Positions 1 to 6,053 are shown, counted from the stretch's first letter. The stretch: DNA of 6,053 bases from Phycisphaerales bacterium (GCA_003533825.1 DQCG01000587.1:1-6053); one strand, 5' to 3'. The notes: generated by a model not told the origin, from the letters alone. Program-made: numbers and translations.

Positions 1-1940
1 TTAAGGATAATGATGGGGACCGCCAGCAGAATGCCCATGAGGGCTTCACCCGTAATCAGGCCGGAGGCAAACAGAAGCCCATTGCGGTTCGATGCTTCAA
101 TCTGTTCTTTTGCAGTCTGCTGCCGTGTGTGGAATCGTTTCGTGGCGTAGTGAATCAGGCCCCCGAGAAAGATGGGCACGGCCAGCTCCAGCGGCAGATA
201 TATTCCGATTGTGACAGCCAGAACCGGCGTGCGGAACGTGCTGCCGATGTGCTTGAGATATTCATCCAGGGCAATAACAACCGCTGCGATACCCATACCG
301 ATAAAGACATAGGTCCAGGGTAGATCGCCTTTGAAGACGCCCTGGGCGACTGACGCCATAAGGTTCGCCTGGACTGCTGAGAGCGCATCGGGCCCGGCGC
401 CGGGCTGGCCGCGGAATCCGTAGGCCTTGTAAAGAAGCATCAGAACCGGAGCTATCACCAGAGCGCCCGAGGCGGTACCGACGAGCTGCATCACCTGCTG
501 TCGCCAGGGTGTGGCGCCGACGATCTGGCCGGCCTTGAGGTCCTGCATGTTGTCGCCGGCGATTGCCGCGGCGCAGCAGACGACGCTGCCGATTATGATG
601 GCGGCCGCCGGTCCGTTGACACTGTCGCGGCCCATCAGGACGACCAATAGAAGGGCCGAGACGGTGACCGTCGCAATGGTGACACCTGAGATCGGATTGT
701 TTGAGGATCCGACGAGCCCGGCCATATACGCCGCTACCGCCGAAAAGACAAAGCCTGCAACCAGCATTACCACAGCCATCGGCAGCGAGACCGTGACGTC
801 CTTGACGAAATACTGGTAGACCAGGTAGAGCGGAATTATGGATGCGATGATGAGAATGAGCACCCACTTCATGGACATGTCTTTCTCGGTTCTCTTGATG
901 GTGTTCTCGCCGCCGGTGACCTGCCGGTAGGCCCGCAGACCGCTGGCGATTCCACTGAACAGAGATCTTCGCATGGCGAAGATGGTCCACAAGCCTCCGA
1001 GCAGCATTCCGCCGACCCCGAGATACCGCGTCCTTTTCGACCAGATTCGCCCGGCGTAATCCACCGCTTCGACGGCCGTTCCAAGCTGAGCTTCGATATC
1101 GGCGTTGTGTTTTGTTATTGCTTCGGCTTCTGCTGCAGTTGCATTCGGATCGGCGGTTTCGTATGCAAGGGTGAACACGTTCCACCCATCCGGATTTTCC
1201 GCTTCACTTTCGAGCTGGTATACGGGCCATTCATCCTGGGCGGCCACAAATGGAATGGCGGCGTACCAGTTCAGGGCGCCGCCAAGAAAAATGAGCACGG
1301 AGATGTTCAGCCCGACAATGTAACCCACCGAGAGCAGGGCGGGGCTGAGGTTGGAGCCGAAGTAGGCAATAGAGCCTTTGACACGGCCGGCCACCTCGAC
1401 CAGCTCGGGCCAGAAGCCGACACCCTTTGCCCCGATCTTGAACAAGGCTCCGGCAACGGACGCCACGGCGATATACAAAACGCCGGAGCCACCCTGCTGG
1501 CCCGTTTCGAGGACCTCGGCGGTGGCGATTCCTTCGGGGAACTTCAAGTCACCTTCGACAATGAGCGAGCGTCTGAGCGGGATGGTAAAAAGCACACCGA
1601 GAGTGCCGCCGAAGCCGGCGATAATCGCGATCCAGAAAAAGTTAAAATCCTCCCAGAAACCCATGATGACCAGTGCCGGCAGCGTGAAAATCACGCCGGC
1701 GGCCAGAGATTCTCCCGCCGAGGCCGCCGTCTGTACGATATTGTTCTCCAGGATGTTGCTCTTTCGAAACAGCCGCAACACGCCCATCGAGATGACCGCC
1801 GCCGGTATCGAAGCCGAGACCGTCATCCCGGCGAACAATCCCAGATAAGCGTTTGCCGCCGCTAAGATCATAGAAAGCACGACGCCTAAAATAAGTGCCT
1901 TGACTGTGATTTCAGGTAATGACCGTCCTTGTGAATCCAT
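1..1940 (-). CDS. OPT-family oligopeptide transporter (3' end cut by window edge)
   Basis: Predicted inner-membrane transporter of the OPT superfamily (bacterial TIGR00733-like branch), whose members import oligopeptides or metal chelates. Reading from the ATG at 1940 gives 646 uninterrupted codons to the left edge. Family landmarks are the N-terminal AAANAYLGL...GMTVSASIPAAVISM stretch (residues 27-52), KFPEGIATAEVLE (133-145), GSSNNPISG (411-419), GDNMQDLKAGQIVGATPWRQQ (462-482) and SGLITGEALMGILLA near residue 640. I judge about 14-16 hydrophobic segments. The last few dozen residues and the stop are probably missing, since the GEALMGILLA motif normally lies close to the C-terminus. The start is firm: an in-frame TGA lies at 1944-1946 just upstream. 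A hydrophilic, acidic loop at about 232-298 is predicted to face the periplasm. The gene lies 11 bp behind the peptidase gene, so co-transcription and coupled translation are likely. The family call is secure; the substrate is not known. Confidence 0.93.
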   Translation of the reverse strand, partial: MDSQGRSLPEITVKALILGVVLSMILAAANAYLGLFAGMTVSASIPAAVISMGVLRLFRKSNILENNIVQTAASAGESLAAGVIFTLPALVIMGFWEDFNFFWIAIIAGFGGTLGVLFTIPLRRSLIVEGDLKFPEGIATAEVLETGQQGGSGVLYIAVASVAGALFKIGAKGVGFWPELVEVAGRVKGSIAYFGSNLSPALLSVGYIVGLNISVLIFLGGALNWYAAIPFVAAQDEWPVYQLESEAENPDGWNVFTLAYETADPNATAAEAEAITKHNADIEAQLGTAVEAVDYAGRIWSKRTRYLGVGGMLLGGLWTIFAMRRSLFSGIASGLRAYRQVTGGENTIKRTEKDMSMKWVLILIIASIIPLYLVYQYFVKDVTVSLPMAVVMLVAGFVFSAVAAYMAGLVGSSNNPISGVTIATVTVSALLLVVLMGRDSVNGPAAAIIIGSVVCCAAAIAGDNMQDLKAGQIVGATPWRQQVMQLVGTASGALVIAPVLMLLYKAYGFRGQPGAGPDALSAVQANLMASVAQGVFKGDLPWTYVFIGMGIAAVVIALDEYLKHIGSTFRTPVLAVTIGIYLPLELAVPIFLGGLIHYATKRFHTRQQTAKEQIEASNRNGLLFASGLITGEALMGILLAVPIIIL

Positions 1941-1942
1941 AG

Positions 1943-1949
1943 CTCACCT
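1943..1949 (-). promoter_or_regulatory. Ribosome binding site of the OPT gene, tight spacing
   Basis: AGGTGAG lies on the minus strand only 2-3 bases before the ATG at 1940, closer than the usual 5-9. It sits inside the 11-bp gap after the peptidase stop codon (TGA, 1952-1954), so ribosomes finishing the peptidase could re-initiate here. The in-frame TGA inside this motif (1944-1946) rules out a start further upstream. Confidence 0.6.
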
Positions 1950-1951
1950 AT

Positions 1952-3694
1952 TCATATAGTAAGAAAATAGCAATTGCCGAGCCCGCTTCCGACGCATGTC
2001 GAAGAACTCCCGACGTCATTTACAAACTGCCTGACAAAGTATTTCGGTGTCAGCGGCTCGCCTGTAGCACGTTCGATCATCTCGTTCCAGTGATAAACCG
2101 CGCCAACATTAAAGACTTCCTTTGTCAGGAATAGACCGGTATTGCGATGACCGACGTAGCCCACATTTTCATCCGAGTCTCGTAACATTATCTGATATAC
2201 AATATGGTTATGCAGTTGGGAGGCCAGCAGCTCGCCCAGCATATAGTTATGATAGTAGCAAGGGGCGACGGCGAAGTGTATCTTTGCCGCCCAGTCGGGC
2301 GCGTTACGGCCTTCCGGTTTCCTGACGAGCTGGTATTTCTCGACCAATCGCCACCACAACGAATTCAAATCCTGGTTCGGATTGGCATAAAGCTGTCTTT
2401 CAAATTGATACATTACCATCGCCCAGCGAGCGAAAATAAGCTGTTTTAGCTGCATATACTTGTCGCTGACCTTTTCAATCTCTTGGCGCTGCCGGTCAGA
2501 AAGGTTGAGCATCTGCTGCATCCATGCCGGATTGCGACTCAGCCGGCCGAAAAACATTGCAATCGCCTCAGTAGTAAAAGCATGGGCCGGCTCGCGCAGC
2601 AAATACGGCACTTCGGGATCGTGATATTTATCATATACGGCGTGACCGAGCTCGTGCAGAGTTGTTTCCATCCACGACTCGTTGTTCTTGATATTGCAAA
2701 GTATCCGCACGTCACCTTCCTTGTCAATATCCGTGCAGAAAGCATGTGGATTTTTGCCCTCACGCTCGTACAGGTCGCTTTTGGCAAGCACCGATTGAAC
2801 GTCGAGTCCGATTCCCGCGTAAAAGCCGGCCGCCAGCTCCTTGACATCTTTGTCCTTGTAGTACACATCCAGGTCCAGATCATAGACCATGGGCGTTTCC
2901 TGGAAGAACGGATCGTGGTAATGCCACGGCATGAGCTGTGAAACTTCGATGCCGCAGTTGGCCGCAAGTTTTTCGTCGAGTTCGGCCTTCAGTACGGCAA
3001 AAGGCTCGTTTGTCAATTCATAAAGCTCGGCAAATATCTTATCCAGCTCATCGACGTCCTGCTCGCCGATGGTAAGAGACATTGTATGATAATTCTCGAA
3101 ACCCAGATTCTTCGCGACCTGGTTGCGCAGTTTGACCAGCCGGATAAGGTCTTCTGCAACCGCCGTCCCGACTTGTTTGCCGGCCAGCCACGCCTGCTTT
3201 CTCTCGTCCGAGTTTGTCTGGCTTTTCAGGATTTCCTTAATTTTATTGTCGGTGACCTTTTCTCCCCGGATAGTACCTCGGAAAGTGCTGAAGTTCTCCT
3301 CGATTTCCGAACTTAAATCCACGATTGTCTTGAGCATCTCCGGCTCTATCTGGTTTCCAAGATAGCTTCTGTACAGCACATCCAACTGCCGGGCGGACAG
3401 TGCATCCTTGACCTGGCCGGATTCTTTCCAATCTTTGAGCAATGCAAATTCCTGAGGATTACTGTAAATCCGGCGAATCTTCAGCGTCAGGCTGCTGGCT
3501 CTTTCGTAATCCTCGGATTTGCCGGTAGTTGCCGCATCCCACCAGGCGAGACTCTGCTGCTTCGCCGGCGGTTTGACCTTTTTCACATGTGCTGCAATGA
3601 ATCCTTCTAAATCATTCTGCTTTGCCTTGGGCGCACAGCCGAAAAGGAAAATACCTGCCGTCAACATCATAATCAGGATCAATAGTGTTTTCAT
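1952..3694 (-). CDS. ACE-like (M2 family) zinc metallopeptidase, lipoprotein
   Basis: Predicted exported zinc peptidase of 580 residues, most like family M2 (angiotensin-converting-enzyme type dipeptidyl carboxypeptidases). The N-terminus is a lipoprotein signal: MK, a hydrophobic run, then lipobox LFGC with Cys20 as the lipidated residue; Ala follows it, which does not suggest inner-membrane retention. The zinc site is H347-E-L-G-H351, with E348 as general base and E376 as probable third ligand in HAFTTEAIAM. A K471-I-H473 triplet matches the ACE K511-F-H513 pair that binds the substrate C-terminus and stabilises the transition state. Nearby Y480, Y481 and Y484 may supply the catalytic tyrosines. 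The ACE chloride ligand Arg522 seems absent. The length suits a single ACE domain. The start is supported by an AGGAGT site 8 bases upstream and by the signal peptide. It is the first gene of an operon with the OPT transporter. An M3-like oligopeptidase is the alternative, but its GT...DFVE-type third-ligand motif is missing. Confidence 0.88.
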   Translation of the reverse strand: MKTLLILIMMLTAGIFLFGCAPKAKQNDLEGFIAAHVKKVKPPAKQQSLAWWDAATTGKSEDYERASSLTLKIRRIYSNPQEFALLKDWKESGQVKDALSARQLDVLYRSYLGNQIEPEMLKTIVDLSSEIEENFSTFRGTIRGEKVTDNKIKEILKSQTNSDERKQAWLAGKQVGTAVAEDLIRLVKLRNQVAKNLGFENYHTMSLTIGEQDVDELDKIFAELYELTNEPFAVLKAELDEKLAANCGIEVSQLMPWHYHDPFFQETPMVYDLDLDVYYKDKDVKELAAGFYAGIGLDVQSVLAKSDLYEREGKNPHAFCTDIDKEGDVRILCNIKNNESWMETTLHELGHAVYDKYHDPEVPYLLREPAHAFTTEAIAMFFGRLSRNPAWMQQMLNLSDRQRQEIEKVSDKYMQLKQLIFARWAMVMYQFERQLYANPNQDLNSLWWRLVEKYQLVRKPEGRNAPDWAAKIHFAVAPCYYHNYMLGELLASQLHNHIVYQIMLRDSDENVGYVGHRNTGLFLTKEVFNVGAVYHWNEMIERATGEPLTPKYFVRQFVNDVGSSSTCVGSGLGNCYFLTI

Positions 3695-3702
3695 TGTTTC
3701 AT
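3691..3702 (-). other. Three-codon mini-ORF overlapping the peptidase start
   Basis: On the minus strand ATG AAA CAA TGA reads as Met-Lys-Gln-stop, and its stop overlaps the real peptidase ATG (ATGA overlap). The Shine-Dalgarno motif is only 1 base from this first ATG but 8-9 bases from the peptidase ATG, so the peptidase start should be preferred. It may be chance, or a small brake or re-initiation element on peptidase translation. Confidence 0.25.
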
Positions 3703-3708
3703 ACTCCT
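3703..3708 (-). promoter_or_regulatory. Ribosome binding site of the peptidase gene
   Basis: AGGAGT on the minus strand, a strong Shine-Dalgarno match, ends 8 bases before the ATG at 3694. It fixes the start of the lipoprotein peptidase. The other genes here have a cramped site (OPT) or no evident site (POT). Confidence 0.75.
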
Positions 3709-3758
3709 AATCTAATGTCATGTTGCCATTTTGTCACCTACACCTCTCTTGACGCAGG

Positions 3759-3787
3759 ATATTATCAGGTCTGACTTTAGAATTCAA
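3759..3787 (-). promoter_or_regulatory. Candidate sigma70-type promoter for the peptidase-OPT operon
   Basis: On the minus strand, -35 TTGAAT (3782-3787) is followed after exactly 17 bases by -10 TAATAT (3759-3764), which is preceded by TGA, an extended -10 feature. Each hexamer differs from consensus at two positions. Transcription would start near 3752, leaving a leader of about 57 bases. The -10 is nested in GATA-T-TATC (3758-3766), a short inverted repeat that could bind a regulator. Found by eye only. Confidence 0.45.
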
Positions 3788-3790
3788 GCA

Positions 3791-3843
3791 GGTTCTGGAA
3801 TTGTCCGGATGTTATCTTGATCTATTTTTAAGGTTCTGAAATT
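3791..3843 (+). repeat. Pair of 12-bp direct repeats in the divergent control region
   Basis: GGTTCTGGAATT (3791-3802) and GGTTCTGAAATT (3832-3843) match at 11 of 12 positions and start 41 bp apart, close to four helical turns. They flank the candidate POT promoter. A repeated site on one face of the helix between divergent transport genes suggests an operator, but two short copies may also be chance. Confidence 0.4.
3801..3828 (+). promoter_or_regulatory. Weak candidate promoter for the POT gene
   Basis: TTGTCC (3801-3806) and TATTTT (3823-3828), 16 bases apart, each match the -35 and -10 consensus at four of six positions. The predicted start near 3836 would leave a leader of about 50 bases. 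It is the best pair I found by eye on this strand, but it is weak. TAGAAT at 3778-3783 is a better -10 but has no -35 at a proper distance. Confidence 0.22.
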
Positions 3844-3886
3844 TCTTCTTTGAAATTGGACGATAACCTAAGTAATATACCCGATT

Positions 3887-5245
3887 ATGGCTAAAAACAA
3901 ATACCTGACAGCACCAATACCGTCGAAGAAGATGCCCGCCGGCATTCCCTCCATCCTCACTACTGAAGCAACTGAACGCTTTGCCTTTTACGGCATGAGT
4001 TCTATACTGGTGGTGTTCATGACAAGGCATCTGGTGGGAGCAAATGGCGCGCTGGATGTTATGGCAGATGAACCCGCTAAAGCGTGGTTCCACTACTTTA
4101 CTGCCGCGGTCTATTTCATGCCGCTGATCGGAGCGATAATTTCCGATTTATGGCTGGGCAAGTACAAAACCATCATCTGGTTCTCGTTGGTCTATTGCGC
4201 GGGATTTGCTATCCTTGTATTAGACCATACCAGACTCGGATTGACTGCCGGACTGATGCTAATAGCAATAGCTTCGGGTACGATCAAGCCGTGCCTGTCG
4301 GCCAACGTGGGAGATCAGTTCGGGGCATCCAATAGTCACTTGATAACGAAGGTTTATGGCTGGTTTTATTTCTCGGTCAATCTTGGCGCCGCCATTTCGA
4401 TGTACAAGTGTCCGGATTTGCTCGAAAAGCACGGTCCGGCAGTCGGATTCGGTGTTCCGGGGGCTTTCATGTTTTTGGCGATGTTTTCCTACTGGATAGG
4501 TCGATATAAGCTTGTGCACATCCCCCCGGCCGGCAAAACAGGCTGGCGGGAAATGCTCGACAAGGATGGAGTTAGCGCGTTACGCAGGCTTTTACCGATC
4601 TTTGTGTTTATATCCATGTTCTTCGCTCTGTTCTATCAGTCGGAATCGGCCTGGGTGCTCCAGGCCAAGAAGATGAATCTTAGTTGGCTCGGCAAGGATT
4701 GGCTGCCGGCTCAAATGCAATCGGCCAATCCGGTCCTCATCATGATTCTGATCCCGTTATTTTCGTACTTTATCTACCCCGCCCTCAACCGACTCTGGAA
4801 ACTAACTCCCCTGCGAAAGATCGGTATTGGCATGTTCCTCACGGCAGGAAGTTTCCTCGTGCCCGTATGGATCGAAACCCAGCTTGAAATTGGTAACCAG
4901 CCATCCATAGGGTGGCAATTCGTTGCGTATATCTTTTTGACGAGTGCAGAGATCATGGTTTCTATCACAGCGATAGAATTCGCTTATACTCAGGCTCCCA
5001 AGAAAATGAAGTCCATGCTCCAGTCGATCGAACTTCTCGCTATTTCTCTTGGAAACATGTTTGCAGGTGTTGTTAATGACGTCATTAAGAACGAGGATGG
5101 CACAAGCAAGTTACCGGGAGCCAGTTATTACTGGTTCTTCGTAATCTCTATGCTGGTGACAAGCGTACTATTTATACCGCTCGCCCGCTGGTACAAGCCG
5201 AAAGAGTACATCCAGGAAGAGGTTCCAACGGAACCGTCAGCTTGA
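3887..5245 (+). CDS. POT/PTR2-family proton-coupled di/tripeptide transporter
   Basis: Predicted inner-membrane symporter of 452 residues in the POT (PTR2/SLC15) branch of the major facilitator superfamily, importing di- and tripeptides with protons. The diagnostic helix-1 motif ExxERFxxYG is present as E27-A-T-E30-R31-F-A-F-Y35-G. Helix 4 carries K134, helix 5 has the family signature as GWFYFSVNLGA (158-168), and helix 10 has E355 followed by IEFAYTQAPKKMKSMLQS, strikingly like animal SLC15 proteins. I count 12 helices; only about 28 residues separate helices 6 and 7, so the extra HA-HB hairpin of many bacterial POTs is lacking. In helix 7 the usual acidic position is Tyr250, with Glu253 three residues on. 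The start is firm: an in-frame TAA lies at 3869-3871 with no usable start between. No Shine-Dalgarno motif is visible. The gene is divergent from the peptidase-OPT operon, which points to a joint role in peptide uptake. Confidence 0.93.
   Translation: MAKNKYLTAPIPSKKMPAGIPSILTTEATERFAFYGMSSILVVFMTRHLVGANGALDVMADEPAKAWFHYFTAAVYFMPLIGAIISDLWLGKYKTIIWFSLVYCAGFAILVLDHTRLGLTAGLMLIAIASGTIKPCLSANVGDQFGASNSHLITKVYGWFYFSVNLGAAISMYKCPDLLEKHGPAVGFGVPGAFMFLAMFSYWIGRYKLVHIPPAGKTGWREMLDKDGVSALRRLLPIFVFISMFFALFYQSESAWVLQAKKMNLSWLGKDWLPAQMQSANPVLIMILIPLFSYFIYPALNRLWKLTPLRKIGIGMFLTAGSFLVPVWIETQLEIGNQPSIGWQFVAYIFLTSAEIMVSITAIEFAYTQAPKKMKSMLQSIELLAISLGNMFAGVVNDVIKNEDGTSKLPGASYYWFFVISMLVTSVLFIPLARWYKPKEYIQEEVPTEPSA
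5221..5235. repeat. Perfect inverted repeat at the convergent gene junction
   Basis: GGTTCC-AAC-GGAACC forms a 6-bp stem with a 3-base loop in the last codons of the POT gene. Read on the other strand it lies 15-29 bases beyond the stop of the convergent gene. It could help end transcription from the right. No run of T follows on either strand, so it is not a classical intrinsic terminator and may be chance. Confidence 0.3.
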
Positions 5246-5249
5246 TTGC

Positions 5250-6053
5250 TTAAAGCGGCCTTAGCGTTAATTCGCGTACGATAATTTTCATCGGTCCGAA
5301 CTGCGCTCCGGGGTGGACCTGGAATCCCAGCTTTCCGGAATCGGTAGTATCGTCGTGTACGTCGGCTGTTTTCCGGCCGTTAAGCCATACCTGAATGTGG
5401 TCGCCCCTGGCCCGCACTATTATCGTGTTCCAGTCGTCACGGTTCACGATGTTCTTGTCCTCGTTGATCGCAAGAAAAAGCTTGCCGGGGCAGTAAAGCG
5501 TGCCGGACCAGGCCAACGGATTCTTGTATTCGAGGACATCCGCCTGGTATGCCTTTTGTGGCGACTGGAATCGGAACCACAGGCCGCTGTTACATGGCCA
5601 CTCGGTTCGATAGGTGAGGGTTGCCACGAAGTCTTTGTAACTTGTTTTGGTAAACAAATCGCCCGGGGCGTTGTTCTCGCCCTGCGTTCCGACGAGCATT
5701 CCATCCTGTACGGCCCACTTGGCATTGCCGCTGGTTTCCCAGCCGGTCAGGTCCTTGCCGTTAAAGAGTTTGACAATGCCCTTCGGGTCGGACCAGATAT
5801 TGACCGTCCTTAGCGTGACGTCAGGCATTTCCGGCAGAGCAGCGCTTGGCACCGGCTCGTACCAGAACGTCGCGCTCGACCAGTCGTCCTGCGTCTCGAC
5901 CAGGCCCTGCTTCCAGGCTATCTGCTGGATTGTGATACGGCATTCCTTCTGCCACCAAATCGGGTCGGGGAGATGCCAGCGATACATCGAGACGAAATTG
6001 TTCTCGTTCAGATTGCAGCCGTTATAGAGATACGGCGTCTGCTGCATACCGTA
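5250..6053 (-). CDS. GH172-like (DUF2961) / DUF1080 fusion protein, C-terminal part
   Basis: C-terminal 267 residues of a larger carbohydrate-active protein. The frame is open to the right edge, so the ATG at 6045-6047 is internal, and numbering below counts from it. Residues about 1-68 (MYRWHLPDPIWWQKECRITI, then DDWSSATFWYEPVPSAALP) resemble the C-terminal end of DUF2961, the GH172 fold that includes difructose-anhydride and arabinofuranoside-acting enzymes. After a short linker (about 69-91), residues 92-265 form a full DUF1080 domain, a concanavalin-like sandwich also called 3-keto-disaccharide hydrolase. Its landmarks are LFNGKDLTGW (94-103), W111-AVQDGMLVG, NSGLWFRF (153-160), WNTIIVRARGDHIQVWLNG (206-224) and GKLGFQVHPG (238-247), ending in VRELTLRPL. 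The likely job is extracytoplasmic glycan breakdown, but the GH172 catalytic part and any signal peptide lie outside the window. It converges on the POT gene with 4 bp between the stop codons and is probably unrelated to peptide uptake. Confidence 0.85.
   Translation of the reverse strand, partial: YGMQQTPYLYNGCNLNENNFVSMYRWHLPDPIWWQKECRITIQQIAWKQGLVETQDDWSSATFWYEPVPSAALPEMPDVTLRTVNIWSDPKGIVKLFNGKDLTGWETSGNAKWAVQDGMLVGTQGENNAPGDLFTKTSYKDFVATLTYRTEWPCNSGLWFRFQSPQKAYQADVLEYKNPLAWSGTLYCPGKLFLAINEDKNIVNRDDWNTIIVRARGDHIQVWLNGRKTADVHDDTTDSGKLGFQVHPGAQFGPMKIIVRELTLRPL

Noticed and set aside
262..1185. 307-codon frame on the minus strand inside the OPT gene.
   Set aside because: Same strand but a different frame from OPT. 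The product is Arg/Ser/His-rich low-complexity sequence typical of a frame shadow, and the OPT frame is intact throughout, so it is not a frameshift.
1107..1865. 252-codon open frame on the plus strand opposite the OPT gene.
   Set aside because: It is antisense to a gene with clear family motifs. Its product is full of Arg, Asp, His and Gln with no domain I recognise, as expected from a G+C-rich antisense frame.
2483..2941. 152-codon plus-strand frame opposite the peptidase zinc site.
   Set aside because: It lies wholly antisense to the conserved catalytic region; no ribosome site or domain was seen.
3749..3754. TTGACG as a -35 box for the POT gene.
   Set aside because: The nearest good -10 (TAGAAT, 3778-3783) is 23 bases away, too far for a normal promoter spacer.
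3812..4093. 93-codon minus-strand frame spanning the POT start and the intergenic gap.
   Set aside because: It begins inside the POT coding region in antisense, its product matches nothing I know, and it would run through the control region.
5313..5813. 166-codon plus-strand frame opposite the DUF1080 domain.
   Set aside because: Antisense shadow of a strongly matched domain, with no start signal or recognised motif.
5250..6047. Treating the ATG at 6045-6047 as the start of a complete DUF1080 gene.
   Set aside because: The frame stays open to the window edge, and the first 68 residues look like the tail of a DUF2961 domain, so this Met is internal.
1..6053. tRNA or rRNA genes, CRISPR arrays, insertion-sequence ends or phage genes.
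   Set aside because: Nearly all bases lie in four well-supported genes, and the gaps are 11, 192 and 4 bp with no such structure.

Overview
The window looks like bacterial chromosome from a heterotroph that takes up peptides and degrades polysaccharides. It holds four protein genes and almost no non-coding DNA. Base composition is mixed, roughly half G+C. The combination of a GH172-like (DUF2961) module fused to a DUF1080 domain, a lipoprotein ACE-like peptidase, and OPT and POT peptide transporters fits the PVC group best, for example Planctomycetota of the Phycisphaerae/Sedimentisphaerales type. That assignment is inference from gene content; there is no rRNA or marker gene to confirm it.

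Layout. Positions 1-1940 (minus strand) encode an OPT-family oligopeptide transporter whose C-terminal end runs off the left edge. Eleven bases upstream of it, on the same strand, 1952-3694 encodes an ACE-like (M2) zinc metallopeptidase with a lipoprotein signal peptide. These two are almost certainly one operon, peptidase first. A 192-bp divergent intergenic region (3695-3886) separates them from a POT/PTR2-family proton-coupled peptide transporter on the plus strand (3887-5245). It carries a good promoter candidate for the operon, a weak one for the POT gene, and a pair of near-identical 12-bp direct repeats. The POT gene ends only 4 bp from the end of a convergent minus-strand gene (5250 to the right edge). 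That gene encodes the C-terminal part of a GH172-like/DUF1080 fusion protein.

How the genes could work together. The peptidase is predicted to sit in the periplasm or on the outer membrane as a lipoprotein and, like ACE, to cut dipeptides from the C-termini of oligopeptides. A POT transporter takes up di- and tripeptides with protons, and an OPT transporter can take longer peptides or metal chelates. The first three genes therefore read as a compact peptide-scavenging module: trim outside, import by two routes, with a shared control region. The fourth gene belongs to carbohydrate metabolism and probably to a neighbouring unit that starts beyond the right edge.

No RNA genes, mobile elements, CRISPR arrays or prophage traces were seen. 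The most unusual points are the modular logic of the peptide genes, the apparent loss of the ACE chloride-ligand arginine, the 12-helix POT with a shifted acidic residue in helix 7, and the GH172-DUF1080 fusion.
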